From Synergistaceae bacterium (GTDB lineage Bacteria; Synergistota; Synergistia; Synergistales; Aminithiophilaceae), in the NCBI GenBank assembly GCA_016756725.1, contig JAESII010000008.1, forward strand, positions 62,001 to 126,000: DNA of 64,000 bases, in the 5' to 3' direction. Below the pieces are notes generated by a model. It was not told the origin of the DNA and searched no databases. It saw only the letters and a list, made by a program, of their open reading frames with translations. Position 1 is the first letter of the stretch, and each line of letters begins with the position of its first letter. A program made the position numbers and the translations under genes. Positions 1 to 7,315 of the stretch are shown here, piece after piece.

Positions 1-690
1 CGGATTCTCAAAATCCTTCACAAGGAGGACTTCGTCCAGAGAAGTCTCCAGTCGAAGCAGTACAGCCTGGGCAAGAGCGTCTACCTCCTGGGCTACTGCG
101 AGAAGATCGAGGATACGTTGCGCCAGGTCGTCTACCCCTACCTGGTCAGGCTCCGCGACGAATTTCAGGAGACGGCCATCATGTACGTCCGCGACGGGGC
201 GGTCCGACGGCTCTACGAGAAGGTGGAGCCGACGAAGAACTTCCGCTTCACTCCCGTCGTGGGGACGGAGTACCACCTCTGGTCCGGCGCCGGGGCGAAG
301 GCCCTCATCGCCTTCGTCGACGAGGCGGAGCTGGATCAGATTATCGCTCAGGCGAGGCCCCTGACGCCGAAGACGATCGTCGACGCCGACAAGATCCGCC
401 AGGAGGTCCTTCTCGTGAGACAGAGAGGGTATGCCACCAGCTTCGACGAGTACAATCACGGCTTCACCTCCCTTTCGGGACCGGTCGTCAACGGCTGTGA
501 CGAGGCCTTGTGCGCCATCTGCGTCACCGGGCCTTCGGTGCGCTTCCCGCCGGAGCTGGTCGAGGTCATCGGCGGCCGCATCCGCGACTATTGCCTGGAG
601 CTCTCCCGCTCCTTCGGCTGGCCGGGACCCTTCAAGGGAGAGTGGACCTTTCCCGTGCTGGAGGCCTTCCGGGAAAAGTGTGGCTCCTGA
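1..690 (+). CDS. IclR-family transcriptional regulator, C-terminal part (5' end outside window)
   Basis: The frame is open from base 1 and stops at 688-690, so the start and the N-terminal winged helix lie upstream of the window. What remains is the IclR effector-binding domain. It opens with a YSLGKSVYLLGY segment, typical of the linker and first helix of that domain, and later has RQRGYATSFDEYNHGFTSL and SGPVVNG, the usual loop around the ligand pocket. In this family the C-terminal domain binds a small carboxylate or aromatic ligand and controls DNA binding by the missing N-terminus. The ligand cannot be deduced. The next gene, a DUF364 protein, follows about 140 bases downstream on the same strand. 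Confidence 0.85.
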   Translation, partial: RILKILHKEDFVQRSLQSKQYSLGKSVYLLGYCEKIEDTLRQVVYPYLVRLRDEFQETAIMYVRDGAVRRLYEKVEPTKNFRFTPVVGTEYHLWSGAGAKALIAFVDEAELDQIIAQARPLTPKTIVDADKIRQEVLLVRQRGYATSFDEYNHGFTSLSGPVVNGCDEALCAICVTGPSVRFPPELVEVIGGRIRDYCLELSRSFGWPGPFKGEWTFPVLEAFREKCGS

Positions 691-831
691 GGGGGCGAGC
701 CTTCTTTGGGGGTGAGGCTCCTCAGGGCTGTTGCCTGCCTGGTCGAGATCCCTTGGCCTGCCAGGCCATCCCGACTTCGGGGGGCTTCGGAGACCTTTTT
801 CTTCCTGTCCTTGCTCCTTCGCAGGATTAAA

Positions 832-1686
832 ATGAGAAAGAGAATTCTTATCAAAAATAGGGGGTCTTCACAAAAGATGGACGAGAAGCGGTGCCACTGC
901 AGTCTGCCCTTTGCACGCCTTCCCCAGGGGCCTTTGAGCGACGGTGAGGCGTCGCTGATCAAGGCCCTTCTGGCCGGGATCAGCTGTCCCGAGGAGGTGA
1001 TCGACGAGGTCGTCGTCGGACCCAAGCAGGTGCTGGTCCGCTCGGGAGACCGGGCCGGGATCGCCACAACCCTCGGCTCATCGGACCAGAAGGTTCTCTC
1101 CGAGGCCGGCAGCGTCAAGGGAGGCACCCTGAAAGAGGCGGCCTCCCTGCTTTATGACGATCTCCTCCTGAATCGCAGCCTCGGTGCCGCCGCGCTCAAC
1201 GCCGCCCTTGAGGCCGTCGCCGACGAGGAGAGTCCCAACGCCCTTGAGCTGATTCTCCGAGAGGGGCGGGGACGGCACGTGGCCGTCGTCGGCGATTTTC
1301 CCTTCACGGCGAGAATCGCCGAGGTGGCCGGGCAGTTTTCTCTGCTGGAGCTGAAGGACAGGCCCGGCTGTCTGCCTCCCCACCGGTGGGACGAGGCGCT
1401 CCGGTCCTGTGACGTTGCGGCCATTACCGGCACGGCCCTTCTCACCCGGTCGATGGACCGTTACCTGAGCCTTTCCTCTGAGGCCTATCAGGTCGTCCTC
1501 GGGGCGACGGCGCCCCTTTCGCCCGTCCTCTTGGACCGGTACGGCGTCGACGTCATCGCCGGCAGCATCGTCGCCGACATTGAGGGCGTCCGGGCCGGGA
1601 TCCTGGAGGGGTGGAGCATCGCCGCCCTCCACCGTGCCGGCTGTCTTCGTTTCTGCAACAGGACGGGCCATCGGCCGCCCCTCTAG
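832..1686 (+). CDS. DUF4213/DUF364 family protein (putative heavy-metal chelation domain)
   Basis: The N-terminal half has the alpha/beta look of DUF4213 and contains a short Cys-His-Cys patch near the start. The C-terminal half carries the DUF364 signatures VAVVGDFPF, TGTALLTRSMDRY and VVLGATAPLSPVLLDRYGVD, followed by a glycine-rich AGSIVAD segment. Family members are often found near metal or molybdenum functions, but no reaction is established. The ATG at 832 has AGGA six bases upstream; the ATG at 877 is the alternative. The frame is also open further upstream, but without a good ribosome site. The stop codon overlaps the convergent recQ stop (shared CTAG at 1683-1686). Confidence 0.75.
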   Translation: MRKRILIKNRGSSQKMDEKRCHCSLPFARLPQGPLSDGEASLIKALLAGISCPEEVIDEVVVGPKQVLVRSGDRAGIATTLGSSDQKVLSEAGSVKGGTLKEAASLLYDDLLLNRSLGAAALNAALEAVADEESPNALELILREGRGRHVAVVGDFPFTARIAEVAGQFSLLELKDRPGCLPPHRWDEALRSCDVAAITGTALLTRSMDRYLSLSSEAYQVVLGATAPLSPVLLDRYGVDVIAGSIVADIEGVRAGILEGWSIAALHRAGCLRFCNRTGHRPPL

Positions 1687-3476
1687 GATTCTTCGCGGAG
1701 GACCTCCAGAAAGGCTTCGCCGTACTGCTTGCCCTTGACCTGTCCCACACCGGAGATCTGAAGCAGCTCGTCGCCGCTTTGCGGTCTTTTTTCGGCCATC
1801 TGGCGCAGGGTGGCGTCGGAGAAGATGACGAAAGCCGGTACGCCCTGCCTGTCGGCCAGAGCTTTGCGAACTTTCTTGAGGCGCCCCAGAAGCGGGTCGG
1901 CGTCGTCCCCTGCGGGACGGGCCGGCCCCTTCCTGGTGCCCGACGGGACCTTCATGGTGACTTTTTCGCCCCGGAAGAGGACGGGCCGGGCCTTGGCCGT
2001 GGCGGCCACGAGGGGATAGGCGTCGTCGCTGAGGGCCAGGTAGCCCCGGGCCAGGAGGTCGTCGATCTTTTCTCTCAGGGAGGCGTCGCTTTCGTCGGCC
2101 ATGATGGCGTAGGTCGAGAGGGAGTCGAGGCCGTATTCGCCGATCTTGGCGTTTTTCGATCCCCTGAGGGTATCGGCGAGGAGCTTGGCGCCGAAGCGCC
2201 CCTTCATGCGGAGCGCGCAGGAGAGGATCTTCTGGGCCTCGACGGTGATGTCCACCTCCTTGAACTCCTGGAGGCAGTTGGAGCAGTTGCCGCAGCGGTC
2301 CGGAGCCTCTTCGTCGAAGTAGCGCAGGATCCGGGCCCGGAGGCAGTCCCGGCTCTTGCAGTAGAAGGTCATCTGACGGAGACGACGGTATTCGGCGTTC
2401 CGAAAGGGGCGGTTAGGGGCGGAGCCATCGTCCTGCCCCTTCTCGATGAGGAACTGGTTGGTCAGGACGTCCCGTCCGCCATAGAGGAGGAGGCATTCGG
2501 CGCGGGATCCGTCCCGTCCGGCCCGCCCCGCCTCCTGATAGTAGCTTTCGATGTTCTTGGGCATGTTGTAGTGGATGACGAAACTGATGTTGGACTTGTC
2601 GATGCCCATGCCGAAGGCATTGGTGGCAACCATCACTGTCGCCTCGTCCTTCTGGAAGCTCTCCTGGTTCTGTCGTCTCCGATCGGCCTCAAGGCCGCCG
2701 TGATAGGCCACGGCTTTGTGACCTGCCTCGATAAGTCGTGCGCAGACCTCTTCGACGGTCTTGCGGGTCAGGCAGTAGACGATGCCGCTTTTGCCGCGCC
2801 TTTCCTCGAGAAAGCGGCGGAGTTCGGCCGCCCTGTCCCGGGGGCGACGGACCTCGAAGAAGAGATTGGGCCGGTCGAAACCGGTCGTCGTCACGAAGGG
2901 GTCCCTCAGTTGGAGGAGAGAGATCACGTCGTCGCGGACGTCGGCCGTGGCCGTGGCCGTGAAGGCGCCCAGGACGGGCCTGCGGGGGAGGCCGGCGATG
3001 AAGGGGGCGATGTCGAGGTAGCCGGGGCGGAAGTCCTGGCCCCATTGGGAGACGCAGTGGGCCTCATCGACGGCGACGAAGGGCGGCGGCGACGTGCAAA
3101 CCAGATCGTGGAAGGCCGGCAGCAGGAGCCGTTCGGGGGCGACATAGAGGATCCTGTAGGTCCCGCGGCGGGCCCGGGCCAGAACCGTAGCGGCCTGACG
3201 GGCCGTGAGGGCGCTGTTGAGGTAGGCTGCCTCGACGCCTGCCTGCCTGAGGGCGCTGACCTGGTCCTTCATGAGGGAGATGAGAGGCGAGATGACGAGG
3301 GAGAGGCCGTCGAAGAGGAGGGCCGGGATCTGGAAGCAGAGCGATTTGCCCGCTCCCGTGGGCATGACGGCCAGGGTGTCCCTTCCGGCGAGGAGGGCGT
3401 CGATGATCGCCTCCTGACCGGGTCGAAAATGAGCGAAACCGAAGGTTTCCTGGAGCAAGGTCTTTTTGTCCGTCAC
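1683..3476 (-). CDS. recQ: ATP-dependent DNA helicase RecQ
   Basis: Superfamily 2 3'-5' helicase acting in recombination and repair of stalled forks. All helicase motifs are visible: Walker A MPTGAGKS (residues 38-45), the DEAH box (about 137-140) within VDEAHCVSQWGQDFRPGY, FTATAT, YHGGL and the arginine-finger motif QEAGRAGRDG. A zinc-binding cysteine set (CKSRDC, then CGNCSNC) follows, then a winged helix, and the last roughly 75 residues form an HRDC domain. The length of 597 residues is normal for RecQ. The GTG at 3476 is chosen because AAGGAGG lies about seven bases upstream; the longer open frame to 3719 has no ribosome site and no RecQ homology. Confidence 0.95.
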   Translation of the reverse strand: MTDKKTLLQETFGFAHFRPGQEAIIDALLAGRDTLAVMPTGAGKSLCFQIPALLFDGLSLVISPLISLMKDQVSALRQAGVEAAYLNSALTARQAATVLARARRGTYRILYVAPERLLLPAFHDLVCTSPPPFVAVDEAHCVSQWGQDFRPGYLDIAPFIAGLPRRPVLGAFTATATADVRDDVISLLQLRDPFVTTTGFDRPNLFFEVRRPRDRAAELRRFLEERRGKSGIVYCLTRKTVEEVCARLIEAGHKAVAYHGGLEADRRRQNQESFQKDEATVMVATNAFGMGIDKSNISFVIHYNMPKNIESYYQEAGRAGRDGSRAECLLLYGGRDVLTNQFLIEKGQDDGSAPNRPFRNAEYRRLRQMTFYCKSRDCLRARILRYFDEEAPDRCGNCSNCLQEFKEVDITVEAQKILSCALRMKGRFGAKLLADTLRGSKNAKIGEYGLDSLSTYAIMADESDASLREKIDDLLARGYLALSDDAYPLVAATAKARPVLFRGEKVTMKVPSGTRKGPARPAGDDADPLLGRLKKVRKALADRQGVPAFVIFSDATLRQMAEKRPQSGDELLQISGVGQVKGKQYGEAFLEVLREES

Positions 3477-3816
3477 CAGACTCCTCCTTTCCTTCAAGGG
3501 TCTTCTCCTGTCGCAGCTCGGACCTGAAGCGTCTGCCTGTCCCACCTGTCCGGCAAGAAGGGGTAGCGACGCAGAGTTCGGCGGGTTTGGCAAGCCACCT
3601 CGAAGTGTACCATTACCCCCTTCGGCGACGAAGGCCAGTCTTGCGTCGACCCAATGATTTCGGCGGGACAGATGGCGTCGTACCATAAATTTAAAACTAT
3701 TTTTTATGAAAAAAGGCATTTTGGGCGCAATCTGATCGCGAAGAGGTGAATGGTGGTGCCGTCCTGAGGTATACTTGTCAGGTCTGTTCTATTCACTTTC
3801 ATGAGGGGGCAACGGC
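3477..3816. other. Intergenic region between recQ and the racemase-like gene
   Basis: This 340-base divergent spacer holds the recQ ribosome site at its left end and an AT-rich block around 3685-3720. A TATACT at 3770-3775 could be a -10 element for the rightward gene, with only a poor match (TGAATG) at the -35 spacing. No further gene is seen. Confidence 0.4.
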
Positions 3817-4557
3817 ATGACCGTCTACCGCATCAAGAGCAAGACTCGTTCCTGGGACGGGGAGTCCATCGGCATTCTCATTCTGGACGCGGCCTATCCC
3901 TGTGTTCCGGGCAATGTCGGCAACGCCACGACCTTTCCCTTTCCCGTGCGCTACAAGGAGATCCGGGGCTCGTCCATCGAGCGGCTGCTCAACGAGCGCG
4001 ATCCCGAACTGCTCAAGCCCTTCATCGAAGGCGCCAAGGAGCTTGAGGCCGAGGGGGTCCGGGCCATTACCGGAGCCTGCGGCTTCATGGCCCTCTTCCA
4101 GCGCCAGGTCGCCGAGGCCGTGGAGGTGCCTGTCTTCCTCTCCAGTCTCCTTCAGGTGCCCTTCATCTACCGGACCCTGACGTCGAAGCAGAAGGTGGGC
4201 GTCATCACGGCCAGCGCCCGGTGCCTCACCGACGAGCACTACGCCAACGTGGGCATCACGAAGGAGATGGGCCTCGTCGTCTGCGGCATGGAGGACCAGG
4301 AGGAATTCCGTACCTCCGTCCTCGAAGAGAAGGGGACGATGGATTCGGACCTCGTCGAGAAGGAGGTCGTCTCCGTCGCCGAGAGGATGGTGGCCGATAA
4401 TCCCGAGGTGGCTGCCATCGTCCTCGAGTGCAGCGATCTGCCTCCCTATGCCGCCGCCGTCCATAGGGCCACGGGACGGCCTGTCTTCGACTTCATCACC
4501 ATGATCAACTACGTTCACTCGGCTCTGACGCCCAGGCCCTACGAGGGGTACATGTAG
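3817..4557 (+). CDS. Aspartate/glutamate/hydantoin racemase superfamily protein
   Basis: The two-domain Asp/Glu racemase fold is indicated by paired catalytic-type cysteines in ITGACGF (about residue 88) and VLECSDL (about residue 208). These are the two positions that act as acid and base in cofactor-independent racemases and maleate isomerases. A leading IGILILDAAYPCVPG and a central KVGVITAS segment (start of the second domain) fit the family. The substrate is not evident; proteins of this length near amino-acid or pyrimidine transport genes are often annotated only to superfamily level. GAGGGGG lies about ten bases upstream of the ATG. A fragment of a purine/pyrimidine-type permease lies immediately downstream on the opposite strand. 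Confidence 0.8.
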   Translation: MTVYRIKSKTRSWDGESIGILILDAAYPCVPGNVGNATTFPFPVRYKEIRGSSIERLLNERDPELLKPFIEGAKELEAEGVRAITGACGFMALFQRQVAEAVEVPVFLSSLLQVPFIYRTLTSKQKVGVITASARCLTDEHYANVGITKEMGLVVCGMEDQEEFRTSVLEEKGTMDSDLVEKEVVSVAERMVADNPEVAAIVLECSDLPPYAAAVHRATGRPVFDFITMINYVHSALTPRPYEGYM

Positions 4558-4596
4558 CTTCCCCTTTCTTCTTTGTCCGAAGGGCGCCGGTCTGGA

Positions 4597-4823
4597 CGAA
4601 GACAGGGGCCGCCTCCGAAGAGGAACGAGCCGATGCCAGCCAGGGTGATCGTCTCGGCCTGGAAGGAGAGGGTGGTCACCGACTGGTAGGCGAGAGAGCC
4701 GGCGATGCCGATGACGAAGGCCAGGGCCGTCGGGAAGGCGGCGAAGCCGAAGGAGAGGGCCAGGAGCCCCTGGGGAATGCCGTTGACGACAACGGCCAGA
4801 TCGGCGAGCAGATCGGTGAGCAT
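4597..4823 (-). pseudogene. N-terminal fragment of an NCS2-type (xanthine/uracil-like) permease
   Basis: From an ATG at 4823 with AGGGGA upstream, about 75 residues resemble the start of an NCS2-like permease: LPQGLL-type and FGFAAFPTAL segments, two hydrophobic helices and SFQAETITLAG. After that the reading continues into unrelated sequence (SFLFGGG and a charged tail) and runs into the 3' end of the convergent racemase-like gene, stopping at 4539. A complete permease needs roughly 400 residues, so this is a truncated remnant. The family assignment is from memory of the motif and is moderately sure; the truncation is certain if the family is right. Confidence 0.55.
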
Positions 4824-4870
4824 GGACGGATCCCCTTTCGGCTTCGGGGACAGGGCTCGGCCGCGAAGGG

Positions 4871-4914
4871 AGCCCCCTCCCCGTTCCAGGTCGACCTGGA
4901 ACGGGGAGGGGGCT
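4871..4914. repeat. Perfect 44-base palindrome between fmdE copy A and the permease fragment
   Basis: Bases 4871-4892 are the exact reverse complement of 4893-4914 with no spacer; the stem is GC-rich except for a central GTTCC/GGAAC and TCGA. There is no T-run on either side, so it is not a textbook rho-independent terminator, though it could act as an RNA-stabilising 3' hairpin for the minus-strand operon that ends at 4976. Confidence 0.85.
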
Positions 4915-4975
4915 TGGGTTAAGCTGATGCGTTCACGCGCTCCCCGGAAACTCGCTTTTTTTCCTGCAAGGCTTT

Positions 4976-5560
4976 TTACTTCAAACTCCGGTGGTAGTAG
5001 GCTTCCGTGGCGCCTTGGCACCCTCGGCAGAGAGTCCCATGGAAGGGGGGATAGGCTTCTTTGCAGCCGGGACAGATGACCGAAGGAACCTTGGGCCGGA
5101 CTTTCAGCACTTCCGGGTCCACCGTCACGGGGCAATGGTTGAAGAGGGAAGCCCCCGCTTGATTGATTTCGTCAAGGATAGCCTGGAGGTTCTGCTCTTT
5201 TTTCGGGACAAGCTTCAGGAACCATTCGTTGATGGCGACATGGCGTTTCATCTCTTCCATGTCGAGAGAAATCCTGACCCCTTCTCCGGTCTGTTTGTCG
5301 TAGAACACGGCCGCGAAACGCCCTGTGTCAACTATCTTGAGCCAGTGATTGCCCATGGTGCAGGGCGTCAGAAGCTGAATCGCATCTGCCAGGCATTTTC
5401 TCGTCTCACAGATGATGTCCACCAGGATGCCCTTCGGAAGAAGTTCCCAGGCCAGGTTGACCATCTGAAGCCCCAGAACGCCGCCAGGGGCCATTTTGCC
5501 ATGGAAGGCTTCAAGTTCCTTCAAAAACGTCTCATAGGAGGGAAAGCGCCCGAAGTTCAT
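4976..5560 (-). CDS. FmdE-family protein with C-terminal zinc ribbon (locus A copy)
   Basis: The protein has 194 residues. The N-terminal two-thirds match the FmdE family, named for a gene in formylmethanofuran dehydrogenase operons and frequently found beside molybdenum formate dehydrogenases: MVNLAWELLPKGIL, CETRKCLADAIQLLTPCT, GNHWLKIVDTGRFA. The C-terminus is a zinc-ribbon with CPGCKEAYPP and CRGC. The exact job is unknown; a role in formate dehydrogenase maturation or metal handling is inferred from context. The ATG at 5560 overlaps the stop of the fdhA remnant (ATGA), suggesting translational coupling. It aligns along its whole length with the copy at 33613-34209. Confidence 0.85.
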   Translation of the reverse strand: MNFGRFPSYETFLKELEAFHGKMAPGGVLGLQMVNLAWELLPKGILVDIICETRKCLADAIQLLTPCTMGNHWLKIVDTGRFAAVFYDKQTGEGVRISLDMEEMKRHVAINEWFLKLVPKKEQNLQAILDEINQAGASLFNHCPVTVDPEVLKVRPKVPSVICPGCKEAYPPFHGTLCRGCQGATEAYYHRSLK

Positions 5561-5763
5561 CGGGCCTGCTCCCTGCTTTTGACGACAGGGGCCTTGACCC
5601 ATGGCATGGGCCTCTTCGGGGCAAAGGTCCTCACGTCGTCCCAGGGCTGAAGGTTGGCGTCGGCGTTCACGTTCTTGGTTCGAGCTGGAGCCATGACGGT
5701 CATGGATGGCTGGGGGTGAACGGTTTTTTTCTCAATGATGGTGGTGGCCAGAGTCGTATCCAT
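5557..5763 (-). pseudogene. N-terminal remnant of formate dehydrogenase alpha subunit (locus A)
   Basis: A 68-codon open frame whose first 35-40 residues line up with the first residues of the intact FdhA at 30869, for example TTLATTII against TSLVTAVI and QPSMTVMAPARTK against QPGMTIMQAARAK. The upstream untranslated stretch also aligns: GAGAGGAGTTTGAGCG against GAAAGGAGTCTGAGCA, both about 30 bases after the stop of the MoeA-like gene. The cysteines that bind the [2Fe-2S] cluster are gone, and the rest of the roughly 915-residue enzyme is replaced by a short tail. This is best read as a large internal deletion that left an in-frame stub coupled to fmdE. It could now serve only as a translational bridge, or be junk. 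Confidence 0.75.
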
Positions 5764-5793
5764 CGCTCAAACTCCTCTCTTCCAGAAAATCGG

Positions 5794-6813
5794 CTACCCC
5801 CGCGTGGAAAAAGTGCACCCGGGGTAAGAGCAGGAAAGGCAGTCCCGACATAACCCCCCTCTTCCCCAACGCCGCACCTCTTCGCCCGTTGGAGGAAGGC
5901 CTGCGTAGATCCGATCGAGGAGAATGTCCAAAGAGGTACGTTTAGCGAAAGCAGCCGAGGCGGGGACACCCAGAACCAGGGAGTCTCCCTTGCGGGCAAG
6001 CATGAGATTGGCTCCGGGAATCACAGGAATGCGCCGAAAGACAACTTCATCGCATAAGGAAGCGATCGCTTGCGGCGTCCTGTCGTCGACGTCGACGCTC
6101 ATCCCTCCGGTGCAGAGAACCACGCGGGCGCCTTTTCCCAGCCAGGACGCGGCGGCGCTTCGGATGGCCGAAGCATCGTCGGGGCAGACGGTGTTCCCGA
6201 GAAGGGTGGCGCCGTAGGGGGCGATCTTTTCCTGAAGTTTGGGGAAGAAGGCGTCCTTTACGGTGCCGTCGAAGATCTCCCTCCCCGTAGTCACCAGCGC
6301 CGTGGGGTAGGGAATCCAGGGGAGGACCGAGAGGGGGGACGCCGACAGGGCCCGATCGACCTGCCCGCGTTTCACCACGAGAGGTCCGACTCGGAATACG
6401 GCGGCGACGGTCCCTCGGGCGATTGCGGTTTTGTTGGGGCCTGTGGCGAAGATCCAGTCCGGATCGGCATTGATGAAGTCGATGTCTTCGTCGCGGTAGA
6501 AAAGCAGGCCGTCCCGGTCGGCGCAGAGGGCACATCGTCCCTCCGAGGGGCCCTGAAGCTCCAGCCCCTCGCCCTTCATGCGACGGCCGAGGAGGAGGGC
6601 CGCGTCGTCCTCGTGGACTTCGTCAGGGGCGAGTTCGAGAAAGGCAATGTTGGATTTTCCCATGCGCAGGAGAAGGGGAATGTCCTCTTCTCCAATTCGG
6701 TGTCCCTTCTTGAAGCGGGCTCCCTTGAATCCCTTCTCAGGATCGATGAGGGTCAGATCGTGAGAGATGATTTTCCCGACAGCCTGCTCAACGGGTAGGG
6801 TTTTTATTTTCAT
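5794..6813 (-). CDS. Molybdopterin-binding (MoeA/MogA-domain) protein with C-terminal cysteine cluster
   Basis: The protein has 339 residues. The N-terminal part resembles the first domain of the MoeA-like family (KTLPVEQAVGKIISHDLTLI, then FKGARFKKGHR). The second half is a MogA/MoCF-type molybdopterin-binding fold with ALVTTGREI (about residue 171), VLCTGGMSVDVDDRTP (about 238) and VLGVPASAAFAKRT (about 290). It lacks a full MoeA layout. The extreme C-terminus has a C-x2-C-x2-C-x4-C set at residues 322, 325, 328 and 333, suited to a metal or Fe-S site. It is the first gene of a minus-strand unit with the fdhA remnant and fmdE, behind a candidate Moco riboswitch. A homologous but frameshifted copy lies at 29829-30839. 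A job in delivering molybdenum cofactor to formate dehydrogenase is inferred. Confidence 0.85.
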   Translation of the reverse strand: MKIKTLPVEQAVGKIISHDLTLIDPEKGFKGARFKKGHRIGEEDIPLLLRMGKSNIAFLELAPDEVHEDDAALLLGRRMKGEGLELQGPSEGRCALCADRDGLLFYRDEDIDFINADPDWIFATGPNKTAIARGTVAAVFRVGPLVVKRGQVDRALSASPLSVLPWIPYPTALVTTGREIFDGTVKDAFFPKLQEKIAPYGATLLGNTVCPDDASAIRSAAASWLGKGARVVLCTGGMSVDVDDRTPQAIASLCDEVVFRRIPVIPGANLMLARKGDSLVLGVPASAAFAKRTSLDILLDRIYAGLPPTGEEVRRWGRGGLCRDCLSCSYPGCTFSTRG

Positions 6814-6841
6814 TAACTTTCACCGCAATTCCGCCTTTCAT

Positions 6842-6880
6842 AAAAAAAGAGACAGCACCCAGACAGGAATCGCAGTCTCC
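6842..6880 (-). terminator. Candidate leader terminator in locus A
   Basis: On the minus strand GAGAC pairs with GTCTC, with partial pairing further in, followed by a run of T just before the MoeA-like gene. It sits in the same place as the stronger terminator at 29760-29800 in locus B, so it is probably the expression platform of the upstream riboswitch-like leader. The stem is imperfect. Confidence 0.55.
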
Positions 6881-6903
6881 GTCGATTAAAGATGGAATTC
6901 CCA

Positions 6904-6972
6904 GCTCTCCTTGCCGACACAAGGGAAGTGCGTCTCACCGAGAAGGCACTTTTCATGCACTTCGGCTCGGAG
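6904..6972 (-). ncRNA. Candidate molybdenum-cofactor (Moco) riboswitch, locus A
   Basis: On the minus strand CTCCGAGCC (6972-6964) can pair with GGCAAGGAG (within 6915-6904) as two short helices broken by GA and AA. Between them a second stem forms from GAAGTGC with GCACTTC. The same two blocks occur, letter for letter, in the leader of locus B. Position (between a promoter and a MoeA-like gene, followed by a terminator-like hairpin) and the shared core fit the Moco RNA motif, which controls molybdenum cofactor and molybdoenzyme genes. The class assignment is from memory; a covariance-model search would settle it. Confidence 0.65.
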
Positions 6973-7061
6973 GTTCGAAAGAGAAATTCCCTCAGAAGCA
7001 TGGGCTGCACGGAAAAGCTGGGCGAAGGAAGCGACCGAGTGAAGCAAACCGCTCGTTGACG

Positions 7062-7090
7062 ATTATCACTTTGGATCATTGTTTTAGCAA
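7062..7090 (-). promoter_or_regulatory. Sigma-70 promoter of formate dehydrogenase locus A
   Basis: Minus strand TTGCTA (7090-7085), 17-base spacer, GATAAT (7067-7062). The spacer and the bases just before the -10 (CAAAGTGATAAT) are shared with the locus B promoter, which supports real function. Confidence 0.65.
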
Positions 7091-7164
7091 GCTCCCCATC
7101 CTTCGTTGTGGAGCCGAACAAGAAGCGTGAAAGGGATGGAGCCTGATCTTCAGGCCGCCTATGG

Positions 7165-7274
7165 CCGTGGGGCAGGACGGCCGGGCCCGGCTGGAGGGCG
7201 ACGATGAGGCCCACGCCGGTCATCGGGATGAAGGCGGCGACGGAGAGGGCCCGCGACGAGGTCTTGGCTTCCAT
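7165..7274 (-). other. Short ORF start after gltS, probably a truncated gene
   Basis: An ATG at 7274 with AAGGGA upstream opens about 35 residues with a hydrophobic stretch (VAAFIPMTGVGLIVAL). After that the frame continues to 6813 only through the promoter and leader of locus A, with no protein-like character. It may be the surviving 5' end of a membrane protein gene that was once in the gltS operon. I do not recognise it. Confidence 0.3.
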
Positions 7275-7315
7275 GACCGTTCCCTTTCACGATGGCGCCC
7301 GGCGGCGGGAGAGAC

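Noticed and set aside
1611..3527. Long plus-strand frame opposite recQ
   Set aside because: Antisense shadow of recQ; no recognisable motif and no start signals.
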